This document shows, piece by piece, positions 11,275 to 20,925 of a stretch of 64,000 nt of DNA. The DNA comes from Mannheimia granulomatis (GTDB taxonomy: Bacteria > Pseudomonadota > Gammaproteobacteria > Enterobacterales > Pasteurellaceae): positions 1,240,001-1,304,000 of the forward strand of contig NZ_CP015030.1 of assembly GCF_011455695.1 (NCBI RefSeq). The letters run 5' to 3'. The first letter of the stretch is position 1, and every line of letters starts with the position of its first letter. A program made the position numbers and the translations under genes. The notes under the pieces were generated by a model, which was given only the letters and a program-made list of their open reading frames with translations, was not told the DNA's origin and made no database searches.

Positions 11275-11886
11275 ATGAAAAAATACTTAATGCTCTGCTC
11301 ACTATGGTTCCTCTCCGCATGCTTTAACGAAAGTTATGATTTTAGAGGAAAAGAGTTTGAGGAGCCTGTGCAAGCTATTTTGGTTGAAACGGATAAAATT
11401 TATTTCATTGGTTCCACAATTGATGCGGTATTTGATAAAACTCTTGTGGGGAATACAAAAGCTTCAGATGTTATCTATTTTTTGAATAAACTTCTTCAAA
11501 GTCCGTATGGAAGCAAGATCAATAATCACCGAATTACCTTACAAATCTATGATGAAAATATTCAAATTCAGTACAGCCCGCAATTTCTTGTAAAAAATTT
11601 AGGTATGAGCGATATTCAAGCTCTACAAAAGTTAGGCTTTGAATTTAATCATTCAAAAGAATATCTATGGAAAAGCTATGCCGGTCTTGGAGGGAAAATC
11701 ACACGGTTTAAAAACCGTGAGGAAATACTAGAAAAGTATAAATTTAAGCAACCTATAGTTGCTAAAGCGAAAAGTTATCAGAAAAACATAGAATTTAGCT
11801 TTGATGACACTATTGCGGTCATTGCAGCACCAATTACGATTCCTGCTTCTATTATTTTATTACCATTCTTTAATGACGCCCCTTAA
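11275..11886 (+). CDS. Uncharacterised lipoprotein
   Basis: I do not recognise this 203-residue product. It begins MKKYLMLCSLWFLSACF, a lipoprotein signal with lipobox LSAC and the lipidated Cys at residue 16. The mature part is mixed alpha/beta without clear motifs, and it ends in a hydrophobic stretch (AVIAAPITIPASIILLPFF) that could insert into a membrane. The gene is AT-rich and monocistronic, divergent from groESL and convergent with mutT. It is probably restricted to Pasteurellaceae; no function is proposed. Confidence 0.7.
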   Translation: MKKYLMLCSLWFLSACFNESYDFRGKEFEEPVQAILVETDKIYFIGSTIDAVFDKTLVGNTKASDVIYFLNKLLQSPYGSKINNHRITLQIYDENIQIQYSPQFLVKNLGMSDIQALQKLGFEFNHSKEYLWKSYAGLGGKITRFKNREEILEKYKFKQPIVAKAKSYQKNIEFSFDDTIAVIAAPITIPASIILLPFFNDAP

Positions 11887-11962
11887 TAGCATAAGTTGTG
11901 CTAAACCCGATACAATCATCATCTATTAGGTATATCAAGCGGTCATTTTTTACTAAAATTTT

Positions 11963-11996
11963 ACCAAAAAGAAAGGGCGAATAGTGATTCGCCCTT
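11963..11996 (-). terminator. Terminator of mutT, GGGCGAA-type hairpin
   Basis: AAGGGCGAA and TTCGCCCTT flank a six-base TAGTGA loop. On the minus strand the hairpin is followed by a T-rich run, fitting a terminator for mutT. A related hairpin occurs at 46464-46483, so this may be a dispersed element. Confidence 0.6.
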
Positions 11997-12014
11997 ACGT
12001 CAATTTATTAGAGA

Positions 12015-12416
12015 TTACACCTCTGCTTTTAAACGCTTAATTAATTCTGCATTTGCCGGAGGGAAAGCGCCTTCGTCTAAATCGGATTGAGCAATCCAAA
12101 AGCCTTCTTGTCCCTCTCGACCAAAAGGTTCATTCACCCATTCTTCAACTAAATAGAAGAAAAATTCAATAATCTTGTTTGGATATTCAAAGCTAAAAGA
12201 GTCGTACGGGAAAGCACTTAGCACCTGAATACCGATTTCTTCTTCCAACTCACGTTTTAATGCTTCCTCAGGGGTTTCACCCGCATCAACTTTACCACCG
12301 GGGAATTCTAAAGATTGTGCAAAATCCTGCCCTTCTAAACGTTGAGTTAAATAAATCTGCCCAAATTCGTTACGGATAATCCCTGCTGAGACTTGAACAA
12401 TAGGTTTTGACATCAT
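12015..12416 (-). CDS. mutT: 8-oxo-dGTP diphosphatase MutT
   Basis: Nudix hydrolase that removes oxidised dGTP from the nucleotide pool and so prevents A:T to C:G transversions. The 133 residues carry a complete Nudix box, GGKVDAGETPEEALKREL followed by EEEIG, at about residues 40-62. This includes the catalytic RELEEE segment. Two adjacent ATG codons at the start are equally possible. It lies downstream of secA on the same strand, as in E. coli, with an inverted USS pair between. Confidence 0.93.
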   Translation of the reverse strand: MMSKPIVQVSAGIIRNEFGQIYLTQRLEGQDFAQSLEFPGGKVDAGETPEEALKRELEEEIGIQVLSAFPYDSFSFEYPNKIIEFFFYLVEEWVNEPFGREGQEGFWIAQSDLDEGAFPPANAELIKRLKAEV

Positions 12417-12436
12417 TTCTTACCTCAAATAAATCT

Positions 12437-12505
12437 CAAGCGGTCATATTTAGACATTTTTTTGCAAAATCGCTTGCAAATTTTTTGCCAAACATGACCG
12501 CTTGT
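12437..12505 (-). terminator. Inverted USS pair between secA and mutT
   Basis: CAAGCGGTCAT at the left and ATGACCGCTTG at the right are exact reverse complements about 48 bases apart, with a T/A-rich interior. It lies immediately after the secA stop and probably ends secA transcription while serving as an uptake signal. Confidence 0.6.
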
Positions 12506-12509
12506 TTAA

Positions 12510-15221
12510 CTATGCGTATTTCGCCTTGTTACCGTGGCAATGTTTGTATTTCTTACCTGAACCACAAGGACAAGGATCGTTACGGCCGATATTTAAATTT
12601 GCTAGCCCTTCGTCTGTTAATGCTTCTGTATTTGCAATAACATCCGCTTCCTGTGTAGGCTGTTGTGCAGCCTCCGCTTCCATTTCAGCTTGCTGGCGTT
12701 GAGCTTCTTCTATCTCCTCTTGGCTACGCACCTGAATACGGCTTAAAATACTGATAACATTTGACTTTAAGGCATTCAACATATTGGTAAACATAGCAAA
12801 AGACTCTTTTTTGTACTCTTGTTTTGGATCTTTTTGAGCATAGCCACGTAAGTGAATCCCTTTGCGCAAGTAGTCCATTGACGATAAATGCTCTTTCCAT
12901 AATTCATCAAGGTTTTGCAGCATTACACCTTTTTCAAAGTTACGCATCACTTCAGCGCCCACTTTTTCTTCCTTAGCTTTGTACTCTTCTTTCGCAATAT
13001 TTAAAATACGCTCACGCAAGGTTTCTTCCTGGAGATCTTTTTCTGTTTCTAACCAATGAGAAATCGGTAACTCTAAGCCAAATTCACGTTGTAAACGCTC
13101 TTCTAAGCCGGGCACATCCCACATTTCTTCAATAGATTGCGGCGGAATATATTGGCTGATGGTGCTTTCAAATACATCTTCACGGATGGTTTCAATCATT
13201 GCAGAAATATCATCCGTTTCCAATAAATGATTACGTTGTTCATAAATGACTTTACGTTGCTCGTTCGCCACATCATCATATTGTAATAAGTTTTTACGGC
13301 CGTCAAAGTTATGGGCTTCTACTTTTGCCTGTGCCGATGCAATTACTTTAGTCAGTAATTTCGATTCCATAGCCTCACCTTCCTCAGTAAAGGCTTTACG
13401 CATCATATTAAGCTTGCCTTCGTTGAGGTAAATACGCATTAAAGCATCGTCTAGCGATAAATAGAAGCGTGATGAACCCGGATCTCCTTGACGACCGGAA
13501 CGACCACGTAGCTGGTTATCAATACGGCGAGATTCGTGACGTTCTGTACCGATAATATGCAAACCACCGGCTTTCATCACCGTTTCATAACGTTCTTGCC
13601 AGGCTGTTTTAATTTCATCAATCTGCTCTTGGGTCGGATTTTCTAACTTGGCAATTTCCATTTTCCAGTTACCACCAAGCACAATATCGGTACCACGACC
13701 AGCCATATTAGTTGCAATAGTAACCGCACCCGGTGCACCTGCTTCAGCAACAATTTCCGCTTCTTGGGCATGGAATTTCGCATTTAATACGTTATGAGGA
13801 ATGCCCGCTTTGGTTAACTCTGCAGAGAGTAATTCCGATTTTTCAACAGATGCCGTACCAACTAATACTGGTTGTTTGCGTTCAATACAATCTTTGATTT
13901 CATGAATAATTGCTGCAAATTTTTCCGCTTCGCTTTTGAACATTAAGTCTGTGCGATCATCACGAATCACCGGCTTGTTAGTTGGAATCACAACCGTGTT
14001 TAATCCATAAATTTGTTGGAACTCAAATGCTTCGGTGTCTGCAGTCCCTGTCATCCCTGCCAATTTTTCATATAAACGGAAATAGTTTTGGTAAGTGATA
14101 GAGGCAACGGTTTGGTTTTCCCCTTGAATATTCACACGCTCTTTCGCTTCAATGGCTTGGTGTAAACCATCTGACCAACGACGCCCAGCCATAGTACGGC
14201 CGGTGTGTTCATCAATAATAACCACTTCACCATCTTTTACAATGTAGTCCACATTCCGTTCAAATAGCTTATGCGCACGCAATGCTGCACTAACATGATG
14301 TAGTAGCGAAATACGAGCAGGGTGATATAAACTCTCTCCCTCTTCCATCAAGCCCATTTGGGTGAGGAAATCTTCTACCTTTACCATACCACGCTCGGTT
14401 AAATGAGCCTGTTTATTTTTCAGATCAACCGTAAAATCTCCTTCACCGGTGTATTCTTCGGTATCTTCTTTATCTTGCTGGATAAGGTGTGGAATAATTT
14501 GATCTACCGCTTGATAAATTTGGGTGGCATCTTCCGCAGGTCCGGAAATAATAAGCGGTGTACGGGCTTCGTCAATTAAGATTGAATCCACTTCATCCAC
14601 TAAAGCGTAGTGCAATTCACGCTGGAAACGTTCGTTTTTATCGTGAGCCAAATTATCACGCAAATAGTCGAAACCTAATTCGCTATTGGTAGAATAAGTA
14701 ATGTCCGCTTGGTAGGCAGCACGTTTTACCTCCGGTGGTAAGCCCGGCACATTCACTGCAACAGTTAAGCCTAAAAACTCAAATAACGGACGGTTTGTTT
14801 CCGCATCTCGGCGGGCAAGGTAATCATTTACCGTTACCACATGCACACCTCTACCGGTTAAAGCATTTAAATAACAAGGTAAAGTTGCGGTTAAAGTTTT
14901 ACCTTCACCGGTACGCATTTCGGCAATATTACGCTCTGTTAACACCATGCCGCCAATTAATTGCACATCAAATGGACGCATTCCCATTACACGGCGGCTT
15001 GCTTCACGCACGGTAGCAAAAGCTTCGGGTAACAAGCTGTCTAGGCTGGCCCCTTCAGCTAAACGTTGTTTAAATTCTGTGGTTTTTGCTTGTAATTCTG
15101 CATCAGATAATTGCTCAAAAACATGCTCTAATTTATTAATTTGTGCAACACGTTTTTTTAAACGCTTTAAGATACGGTCATTGCTTGAGCCAAAAATAGC
15201 TGTCATTAATTTTGAGATCAT
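12510..15221 (-). CDS. secA: Preprotein translocase ATPase SecA
   Basis: Motor ATPase that drives secretory proteins through SecYEG. The 903 residues show the Walker A motif GEGKTL near residue 105, the [16 protein letters not shown] motif and the central helicase region. The C-terminal SecB-binding zinc motif is [14 protein letters not shown]. Length and domain order are normal. It follows secM by 66 bases; SecM stalling would be expected to control access to its ribosome site. Confidence 0.99.
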   Translation of the reverse strand: MISKLMTAIFGSSNDRILKRLKKRVAQINKLEHVFEQLSDAELQAKTTEFKQRLAEGASLDSLLPEAFATVREASRRVMGMRPFDVQLIGGMVLTERNIAEMRTGEGKTLTATLPCYLNALTGRGVHVVTVNDYLARRDAETNRPLFEFLGLTVAVNVPGLPPEVKRAAYQADITYSTNSELGFDYLRDNLAHDKNERFQRELHYALVDEVDSILIDEARTPLIISGPAEDATQIYQAVDQIIPHLIQQDKEDTEEYTGEGDFTVDLKNKQAHLTERGMVKVEDFLTQMGLMEEGESLYHPARISLLHHVSAALRAHKLFERNVDYIVKDGEVVIIDEHTGRTMAGRRWSDGLHQAIEAKERVNIQGENQTVASITYQNYFRLYEKLAGMTGTADTEAFEFQQIYGLNTVVIPTNKPVIRDDRTDLMFKSEAEKFAAIIHEIKDCIERKQPVLVGTASVEKSELLSAELTKAGIPHNVLNAKFHAQEAEIVAEAGAPGAVTIATNMAGRGTDIVLGGNWKMEIAKLENPTQEQIDEIKTAWQERYETVMKAGGLHIIGTERHESRRIDNQLRGRSGRQGDPGSSRFYLSLDDALMRIYLNEGKLNMMRKAFTEEGEAMESKLLTKVIASAQAKVEAHNFDGRKNLLQYDDVANEQRKVIYEQRNHLLETDDISAMIETIREDVFESTISQYIPPQSIEEMWDVPGLEERLQREFGLELPISHWLETEKDLQEETLRERILNIAKEEYKAKEEKVGAEVMRNFEKGVMLQNLDELWKEHLSSMDYLRKGIHLRGYAQKDPKQEYKKESFAMFTNMLNALKSNVISILSRIQVRSQEEIEEAQRQQAEMEAEAAQQPTQEADVIANTEALTDEGLANLNIGRNDPCPCGSGKKYKHCHGNKAKYA

Positions 15222-15287
15222 TGTATTTTTCCTAAGTCCTAAATATAAATATGTAAAGTTTTGTGATGGTGAAGCTAAGATTTATAT

Positions 15288-15608
15288 TTAAGCAACCGGA
15301 CCGGCTCGAATCGGATACACATTTTGTCTATCGAAGCGGTAAGATTTTGCAAAAAATTCGCAAAAACTGACCGCTTGTGGTTTAATTTCCACAAGCAAAT
15401 TGCGTTGTTCTACGATAAAGGGAGATTGTTGTTCAGCATCCGCAGCAGACTGCGTATATTGCACAACAGATTGATTGATAACGGTTTCTTGCTCACTTTC
15501 ATTTGGATTTATTGCTTGAATTTCAGGTAAGGCAAGCATCGCAAACATACCTAAAAGTAATTGCGACCAAAAAGGAGTTTTATGAAAGTGTCTGAAAAAT
15601 AAGTTCAT
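15288..15608 (-). CDS. secM: Secretion monitor SecM (arrest peptide)
   Basis: Regulatory nascent chain encoded just upstream of secA. The 106 residues begin with a long signal sequence (about residues 1-32, ending EIQA). They end VYPIRAGPVA, carrying the IRAGP core by which E. coli SecM stalls the ribosome at its final Pro. The E. coli Trp-Ile positions are Val-Tyr here, so the upstream arrest contacts differ, as reported for the Mannheimia succiniciproducens SecM. The protein is shorter than E. coli SecM (170 residues). An inverted USS pair lies inside the coding sequence just before the arrest motif. Stalling should expose the secA ribosome site. Confidence 0.9.
   Translation of the reverse strand: MNLFFRHFHKTPFWSQLLLGMFAMLALPEIQAINPNESEQETVINQSVVQYTQSAADAEQQSPFIVEQRNLLVEIKPQAVSFCEFFAKSYRFDRQNVYPIRAGPVA
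15334..15376 (-). repeat. Inverted USS pair within the secM coding region
   Basis: AAGCGGT and ACCGCTT with inner TTTTTGC/GCAAAA segments can fold into a long hairpin in the secM mRNA. It encodes the residues about 8-20 positions before the IRAGP motif. Confidence 0.75.
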
Positions 15609-15724
15609 TAAAATAGATTAAATAGAAAATTTAAGTGATTATACGCTAAATTTAAGTAGAATAAGCAAATTATTGGGTCAAGTAACGTAAAATCAAGTAG
15701 AAAACTGACAAAAATGGTAAACAG

Positions 15725-16027
15725 ATGAAAAATTCAGCACCTAAAAATATTAATGAAGTTTTACAGAACTCTACTCTCAGCCGACTTGTCGAAAAAGCAA
15801 ACTTCATCAATAATTTGAATCAAAAAGTGGAAAAATTACTGCCCGAATCATATCGTGGACTTTACCGTGTAGCAAATTTAGTTGATAATCAACTTATCAT
15901 TAATGTGCAAAATGCTACTGTTCGTCAGGGCTTAATATTACAGCAAACAACATTACTACAACAGATACAAACAGATTTACCTGAAATAACGCAACTTGAA
16001 TTTAGAGTAAATCCAAGCATTAAATAA
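15725..16027 (+). CDS. DUF721/DciA-like protein
   Basis: A 100-residue protein resembling the DUF721 family, whose DciA members act on the replicative helicase DnaB at initiation. The shape fits: an N-terminal helical part (INEVLQNSTLSRLVEKA), then a KH-like segment ending VNPS. VDNQLIINVQNATVRQGLIL resembles the family core. DciA genes often lie beside secM-secA in gammaproteobacteria, and this one is divergent from secM. It is shorter than DciA of many species (about 150 residues). Assignment is by pattern and neighbourhood, and helicase loading is inference. Confidence 0.6.
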   Translation: MKNSAPKNINEVLQNSTLSRLVEKANFINNLNQKVEKLLPESYRGLYRVANLVDNQLIINVQNATVRQGLILQQTTLLQQIQTDLPEITQLEFRVNPSIK

Positions 16028-16049
16028 CTTAATAGAAGAGGAAAATGGT

Positions 16050-16424
16050 ATGAAAAAAATCGCATTAGTTGGATTTACAGCGGCAATCTTAAGTGCGTGT
16101 TCATTACTACCGCAAAAAAGCGTAACAGGCACTTATGCGGGTGAATTACCTTGTGCAGATTGTGAAAAAATCCAAGCAAAACTTACCTTAAATGCCGATA
16201 AAACTTACCAATATGACACTGTATATTTCAAAGATAAAAAAGAATATGCTTACCGTGATAACGGCACTTATAGCTGGGAACCTAACAAAACCAATGTGAT
16301 TCGCTTAGAAAAAGCTTCCGGCAACCTTGCATTCCAAGTATCTGACAGCCATGTTGAAATTTGCGATCCAAACGGTAACACGGTAAAAAGCAAACACAAT
16401 TATAAACTGCAAAAGGTACGTTAA
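16050..16424 (+). CDS. NlpE-like outer-membrane lipoprotein
   Basis: A 124-residue lipoprotein resembling the N-terminal domain of NlpE, the copper- and surface-sensing activator of the Cpx response in E. coli. It starts MKKIALVGFTAAILSACS with lipobox LSAC. The typical GTYAGELPCADCEKIQ segment with its CxxC motif follows, then beta-strand-rich sequence. A further Cys occurs in VEICDPNG. It lacks the C-terminal OB domain of E. coli NlpE. A ribosome site (AGAGGAAAA) precedes the ATG; the gap to the DciA-like gene is 22 bases and co-transcription is likely. Confidence 0.8.
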   Translation: MKKIALVGFTAAILSACSLLPQKSVTGTYAGELPCADCEKIQAKLTLNADKTYQYDTVYFKDKKEYAYRDNGTYSWEPNKTNVIRLEKASGNLAFQVSDSHVEICDPNGNTVKSKHNYKLQKVR

Positions 16425-16432
16425 ACATTATT

Positions 16433-16463
16433 TAAAAGAGATTTTCACGAATCTCTTTTTTAT
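16433..16463 (+). terminator. Terminator after the NlpE-like gene
   Basis: AAAGAGATT and AATCTCTTT flank a six-base loop and are followed by a T run. Confidence 0.85.
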
Positions 16464-16486
16464 TTTCCGCCCCTTGCTTCTGCTAT

Positions 16487-16519
16487 AAAAAAATCCCCAA
16501 GCGATGCATGCTTGGGGAT
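16487..16519 (-). terminator. Terminator of tRNA-Ser
   Basis: On the minus strand, TCCCCAAGC pairs with GCTTGGGGA and is followed by seven T residues, about 85 bases downstream of the tRNA 3' end. Confidence 0.85.
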
Positions 16520-16602
16520 AACCTAAAAATGAAAAAGTATTATCTACTTTAACTTAACCAAGGAAATATCTATGAAAACAGTAAGGAATCTTTCAGTATG
16601 AA

Positions 16603-16692
16603 TGGCGGTGAGAGGGGGATTCGAACCCCCGATACACTTTCGCATATACACGCTTTCCAGGCGTGCTCCTTCAACCACTCGGACATCTCACC
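16603..16692 (-). tRNA. tRNA-Ser (GGA anticodon)
   Basis: A 90-base class II tRNA on the minus strand. The acceptor arms GGTGAGA and TCTCACC, the anticodon loop CTGGAAA with anticodon GGA, a long variable arm, the T-loop GGTTCGAATCC and an encoded 3' GCCA are all visible. It is expected to decode UCC and UCU. It has its own terminator and is not part of a visible cluster. The open frame on the opposite strand is an artefact. Confidence 0.97.
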
Positions 16693-16786
16693 GAAACAAA
16701 CAAAAAGATGGGCGTAAATATATCAATATTGCTGATAATTTTCAAGCATTTTATTTACAAAATAAAATAAATCACTTTTTAATCAA

Positions 16787-17098
16787 TTAATGACCAATTC
16801 CTAAGCAATTTGGCGAGTCAGGTACTCTCCCACCGATATCTTCCCATTCAGCGGAAGTATATAAATGCAATGCCAAAGCATGAACCCCCTTTGCTAATTC
16901 TTCCGCCAAACAAGCATACACTGCTCGATGACGCGCGACTGCCCTTTTCCCCTCAAATTTATCCGAAACCAAGGTTAATTTAAAATGAGATTCAGCCCCT
17001 CTGCCCGAGCTGTGCATATAGCTTTCGTTTTCAATCTTGCATAAAACGGGCGAAAATTCGGAATTAATTTTCTGAATTATTGTCTGTTCTACTGACAT
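16787..17098 (-). CDS. bolA: BolA family protein
   Basis: A 103-residue BolA-family protein, which in other bacteria works with monothiol glutaredoxins in iron-sulfur metabolism and affects morphology genes. The start at 17098 (MSVEQTIIQKINSEF) is preferred; the frame to 17161 adds a hydrophobic stretch foreign to the family. Family features are SHFKLTLVSDKFEGKRAVARHRAVYACL and the conserved His of GVHALALHLYT. It is divergent from the yajG homologue, as in E. coli. Confidence 0.93.
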   Translation of the reverse strand: MSVEQTIIQKINSEFSPVLCKIENESYMHSSGRGAESHFKLTLVSDKFEGKRAVARHRAVYACLAEELAKGVHALALHLYTSAEWEDIGGRVPDSPNCLGIGH

Positions 17099-17189
17099 TT
17101 TTGCTCTCTTTAATTGAAAATTAAAATAGAATGATACTATACTAGCAAAGATATTTCTCACAATTTCTTTAAAAGGAAGGATTTAATAT

Positions 17190-17777
17190 ATGAAACTCTC
17201 TAAAAAAACATTAGTTTTAGCAACTACCTTTGCCGCAGCATTATTAACAGGCTGCCAAAACCAATCAAATACACTTACATTCTCTACTCCAACGCCAACT
17301 GCGGTATTTAATACCAATAACCAAACCGCTGCGGTGAGTGTAATGACTCAAGATTTACGCACCTCACGCGAAATCGCAAGCTACACCAAAAACGGGGAAG
17401 TAATTCGCTTAACGGCAGTACCGGAAGTTGCTGCGATGTTTCAGCAAGCAGTACAACAAGACTTAAACGCTAAAGGCTTTCAAATTGTACAAGGTGCGGC
17501 AAATGCGAATGTTATCGTCAATATCCGTAAATTCTTTGCAACTGTAGAACAAGGTAACTTACGCTATAAAGCAGATGCTCAAGTAGGTGTTGAAGTTACT
17601 GTTCAAGGTGCAAGAGGCAACTTCAGCAAAAACTTCAACGCAACTCGCGGCTATGAAGGCGCATTCGGTGCCGATAATGATGAAATCAAAAAAGTGTTAG
17701 ACCAAGCTTACTCTGATGTTGTAAAAGCAATTTATAATGACAACGAAGTGGCAAACGCTATTCATCAATTCAAATAA
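17190..17777 (+). CDS. yajG: YajG family lipoprotein
   Basis: A 195-residue lipoprotein with signal MKLSKKTLVLATTFAAALLTGC and lipobox LTGC. The mature domain matches the YajG family; function is unknown. The neighbourhood supports the call, because E. coli yajG also lies beside bolA. A ribosome site AAGGAAGGA lies upstream of the ATG. It is followed by an inverted USS pair that probably acts as its terminator. Confidence 0.85.
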   Translation: MKLSKKTLVLATTFAAALLTGCQNQSNTLTFSTPTPTAVFNTNNQTAAVSVMTQDLRTSREIASYTKNGEVIRLTAVPEVAAMFQQAVQQDLNAKGFQIVQGAANANVIVNIRKFFATVEQGNLRYKADAQVGVEVTVQGARGNFSKNFNATRGYEGAFGADNDEIKKVLDQAYSDVVKAIYNDNEVANAIHQFK

Positions 17778-17796
17778 TCTGCCTTTATAAGGCTAT

Positions 17797-17854
17797 ACAA
17801 GCGGTTAAATTTCTTCTGTTTTTTGCAAAAAATAGGAAAAATTCGACCGCTTGT
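17797..17854 (+). terminator. Inverted USS pair, likely terminator of yajG
   Basis: ACAAGCGGTTAAATTT and its partner ending ACCGCTTGT flank a T/A-rich interior. Both arms carry the full 9-base core. The remaining intergenic bases to 17997 show no other feature. Confidence 0.6.
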
Positions 17855-17997
17855 GGTTTATTCATTTTGATGCTGTTGTTCGCAAGCAATAAAAAGCAAT
17901 ACAAAATTTAATTTACTGTTCCAGCATTTATCCTTAATATAAGGCAGGCAATCTGAATTGATTAGTCTGCCTTTGATTTTAAATAGATATATACCCA

Positions 17998-18729
17998 ATG
18001 AGAATCCCAAGAATTTATCACCCCGAACCACTAGCCCATCAACAAAGTTGCGTTTTAAGCGAAGATGCTACCAATCATGTTGGGCGTGTTTTGCGTATGA
18101 AAGCAAGCGAGCAAATTATTTTATTTGATGGTTCAAACCACATTTTTAATGCGACTTTACAAGCGGTTGAAAAAAAGCAAATTATTGCAAAAATTAACTC
18201 AAGTGAGCTAGATAACAGAGAATCCAATTTACCTATTCATTTAGGGCAAGTTATTTCTCGTGGCGATCGCATGGAGTTTACCATTCAAAAATCGGTGGAG
18301 CTTGGAGTTAAAACTATCACGCCACTTTGGTCAGAGCGGTGTGGAGTAAAGCTTAACGACGAGCGACAAGATAAAAAACTACAACAATGGCAAAAAATTG
18401 CGATTGCAGCTTGTGAGCAATGCGGAAGAAATGAAATCCCCGAAATTCGTCCGATTATGAAACTAACAGACTGGTGTAAAGAACAAGATGAGATGCTTAA
18501 ACTTAATCTTCACCCACGAGCTAAATACACCATTCGCCAATTACCTAATATGCCTACAGCCGGTGTTCGCTTATTAATTGGCTCTGAAGGCGGATTGTCC
18601 GCAGAAGAAATTGCTATGACTGAATCTGAAGGCTTTACCGAAGTCTTATTGGGCAAACGTGTATTACGTACAGAAACCGCATCACTTGCCGCAATTACGG
18701 CATTGCAGGTGTGTTTTGGAGATATTTAA
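17998..18729 (+). CDS. rsmE: 16S rRNA (uracil-1498-N3)-methyltransferase RsmE
   Basis: SPOUT-class methyltransferase that makes m3U1498 in 16S rRNA. The 243 residues start [12 protein letters not shown] with an N-terminal PUA-like domain. The C-terminal knotted domain carries the SAM-binding signature [14 protein letters not shown] and [13 protein letters not shown]. It overlaps yqgE by three bases and heads the apparent rsmE-yqgE-ruvX operon. A USS lies inside its coding sequence near 18160, where it encodes LQAVEKK. Confidence 0.97.
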   Translation: MRIPRIYHPEPLAHQQSCVLSEDATNHVGRVLRMKASEQIILFDGSNHIFNATLQAVEKKQIIAKINSSELDNRESNLPIHLGQVISRGDRMEFTIQKSVELGVKTITPLWSERCGVKLNDERQDKKLQQWQKIAIAACEQCGRNEIPEIRPIMKLTDWCKEQDEMLKLNLHPRAKYTIRQLPNMPTAGVRLLIGSEGGLSAEEIAMTESEGFTEVLLGKRVLRTETASLAAITALQVCFGDI

Positions 18730-19289
18730 TGTTAGAAAATTTGCAAGGTAAATTTTTAATTGCGACACCGGAAATGGACGATGAATATTTTGATCGCACA
18801 GTTATCTATATTTGCGAACATAATCAACAAGGTGCGATGGGTGTTGTGATTAATACTCCAACCGATCTATCTGTGCTTGAGCTCATTACCCGCATGGATT
18901 TCCAAATGGCGAATCAGCGTGATTATAAAAAAGATCAAATGGTATTAAGTGGCGGACCGGTTAACCAAGATCGAGGATTTATTATTCACACTAAAACAGC
19001 AAATGACTTTATCCACACCTATCCGATCACAGATAAAATTACGTTAACAACTTCCGGAGATGTGCTAGACTCTTTCGGTACACCAAAATCACCAGAAAAA
19101 TTTATTGTATGCTTAGGTTGCTCAACCTGGCGAAGCAGCCAACTTGAGCAAGAGATTGCACAAAATTATTGGATTGTGTCGGATGCAAATGAAAAAACGC
19201 TCTTTGAAACAAGCTATTTAGAGCGTTGGTCAGAAGCCTATGAGATGATGGGTATTTTAAGCATACCCTCCAGAGCAGGGAGAGCTTAA
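18729..19289 (+). CDS. yqgE: YqgE/AlgH family protein
   Basis: UPF0301 (YqgE/AlgH) family, of uncertain molecular function. The start at 18729 gives 186 residues beginning [21 protein letters not shown], the family's characteristic N-terminus. The earlier frame start at 18711 lies inside rsmE. Conserved elements are [21 protein letters not shown] and [16 protein letters not shown]. It overlaps rsmE and, by one base, ruvX, so the three are translationally coupled. Confidence 0.93.
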   Translation: MLENLQGKFLIATPEMDDEYFDRTVIYICEHNQQGAMGVVINTPTDLSVLELITRMDFQMANQRDYKKDQMVLSGGPVNQDRGFIIHTKTANDFIHTYPITDKITLTTSGDVLDSFGTPKSPEKFIVCLGCSTWRSSQLEQEIAQNYWIVSDANEKTLFETSYLERWSEAYEMMGILSIPSRAGRA

Positions 19290-19702
19290 TGCCAAAAACT
19301 GTAATCGCATTTGATTTTGGAACAAACAGTATCGGCTGTGCCGTAGGCCAAAGTATTACCGGAACAGCGCAAAACTTACCGGCTTTTAAAGCCCAAGACG
19401 GTATTCCCAATTGGGAAGAAATCGGTAAATTGTTAAAAGAATGGAAACCGGATCTATTAGTTGTCGGATTGCCACTAAATATGGACGGAACCGAACAACC
19501 TTTAACCCAAAGGGCGAAAAAATTTGCCAATCGCTTAAATGGCAGATTTAATCTACCTGTTGAGTTACAAGATGAGCGTTTAACCACTGTCGAAGCGAAA
19601 GCTGAAATTTTTTCTCGTGGTGGTTATAAGGCATTAAAAAAAGAGAAAGTAGATTCCATTTCTGCTTGTTTAATTTTAGAAAGTTGGTTTGAAAATCACT
19701 AA
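19289..19702 (+). CDS. ruvX: Pre-16S rRNA processing nuclease RuvX/YqgF
   Basis: RNase H-fold nuclease of the YqgF family, implicated in 16S rRNA 5' maturation. The 137 residues contain the metal-binding motif [29 protein letters not shown], the DERLTTVEA motif and a final acidic segment ending [12 protein letters not shown]. Length is typical. It is the last gene of rsmE-yqgE-ruvX. A USS follows at about 19777, in the spacer before the next gene. Confidence 0.95.
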   Translation: MPKTVIAFDFGTNSIGCAVGQSITGTAQNLPAFKAQDGIPNWEEIGKLLKEWKPDLLVVGLPLNMDGTEQPLTQRAKKFANRLNGRFNLPVELQDERLTTVEAKAEIFSRGGYKALKKEKVDSISACLILESWFENH

Positions 19703-19798
19703 TTTGCCCAATACTTGCGCTTGGTCCTAGGCTTTGCCGAATGAGCCTTGAGTAAGTAAAAAACTACTGATTTTTGACCGCTTGTAATAAGGATTTTT

Positions 19799-20851
19799 AT
19801 GACACATTCCACTAAAACACTCGTCGCAATTGCTTCGATTATTATTATTTTAGCGGGTATTAAATTATCAAATGAAATTGTTGTACCATTTTTGCTTTCT
19901 CTGTTTATTGCGATCATTTGCTCACCGATGATCAAATTTATGACTAAACGGAAAATCCCACTATGGTTAGCTATTACCATATTACTTATTGCGTTTATAT
20001 TAGGGTTTACATTTCTCGCGGGCATCATTAACAATACATTGCAAGAATTTACCAACTCTATCCCACAATATAAAACGCAGCTTTCTTCTAGAGTAAATGC
20101 GGTAATAGCATTCGCACAAAAATGGCATATACCACTTTCGCTTTCACAAGAAGAAATCATGAGTAAATTTGACCCAAGTGCACTCATGAATTTGGTAAGT
20201 AAGCTGCTGATGGGGCTTTCAGGCGCATTATCCAATATATTTGTCATCTTTTTAGTTGTCATTTTTATGCTATTGGAAATGCCTGTTGCAAAATATAAAT
20301 TAGCCTTAGCACTTAGCCCCGATGATGATCTTAGAAATGAAAAAGAGTACATCAACCAAGTGCTTGACGGTGTTATTGGCTACCTTGGCGTAAAAACTTT
20401 TGTCAGTCTGCTGACCGGAGGCTTAGTGTGGATATTGTTAGAATCTTTAGATGTACAATATGCTATATTATGGGCAATACTGACTTTTTTACTTAATTAT
20501 GTGCCGAATATCGGCTCAATTTTAGCCGGCATTCCGATTGTCATTCAAGCTTTGGTACTAAATGGCTTTTCAACAGGACTTGGTACATTAATCGGTATCG
20601 TTGTTATTAATATGATTATTGGTAATGCACTAGAACCTAAATTAATGGGCAAAAAACTGGGGCTTTCTACCCTTGTTGTGTTTCTCTCTCTTCTATTTTG
20701 GGGATGGCTACTCGGCACGGTTGGAATGTTACTTTCCGTACCGCTTACTATGGCATGCAAAGTAGCATTAGAATCAAATAAAGCGACACAAAAATATGCC
20801 GTACTATTTAGCGACTTAGAAGAGATACCAAAAGGCAAAAAATATCGCTAA
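19799..20851 (+). CDS. AI-2E family transporter (TqsA/PerM-like)
   Basis: A 350-residue polytopic membrane protein of the AI-2E transporter family (formerly UPF0118). Hydrophobic helices occur at both ends, with a soluble region in the middle (about residues 80-130). The C-terminal half has the family pattern LTFLLNYVPNIGSILAGIPIVIQ and LEPKLMGKKLGLSTLVVFLSL. Members range from autoinducer-2 exporters to Na+/H+ antiporters, so the substrate cannot be named. It is monocistronic and ends at a strong terminator. Confidence 0.87.
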   Translation: MTHSTKTLVAIASIIIILAGIKLSNEIVVPFLLSLFIAIICSPMIKFMTKRKIPLWLAITILLIAFILGFTFLAGIINNTLQEFTNSIPQYKTQLSSRVNAVIAFAQKWHIPLSLSQEEIMSKFDPSALMNLVSKLLMGLSGALSNIFVIFLVVIFMLLEMPVAKYKLALALSPDDDLRNEKEYINQVLDGVIGYLGVKTFVSLLTGGLVWILLESLDVQYAILWAILTFLLNYVPNIGSILAGIPIVIQALVLNGFSTGLGTLIGIVVINMIIGNALEPKLMGKKLGLSTLVVFLSLLFWGWLLGTVGMLLSVPLTMACKVALESNKATQKYAVLFSDLEEIPKGKKYR

Positions 20852-20868
20852 ATTACCCTTGACGAATC

Positions 20869-20903
20869 AAAAAGAGTTGCTAAAATCCGGCAACTCTTTT
20901 TTA
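20869..20903 (+). terminator. Terminator after the AI-2E transporter gene
   Basis: AAAGAGTTGC and GCAACTCTTT flank a nine-base loop and are followed by TTTTT. Confidence 0.9.
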
Positions 20904-20925
20904 TTTCATTTTATGAAATAAATCA

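Noticed and set aside
16602-16790. Plus-strand frame of 62 codons over the tRNA region
   Set aside because: It is the antisense of tRNA-Ser and has no ribosome site.
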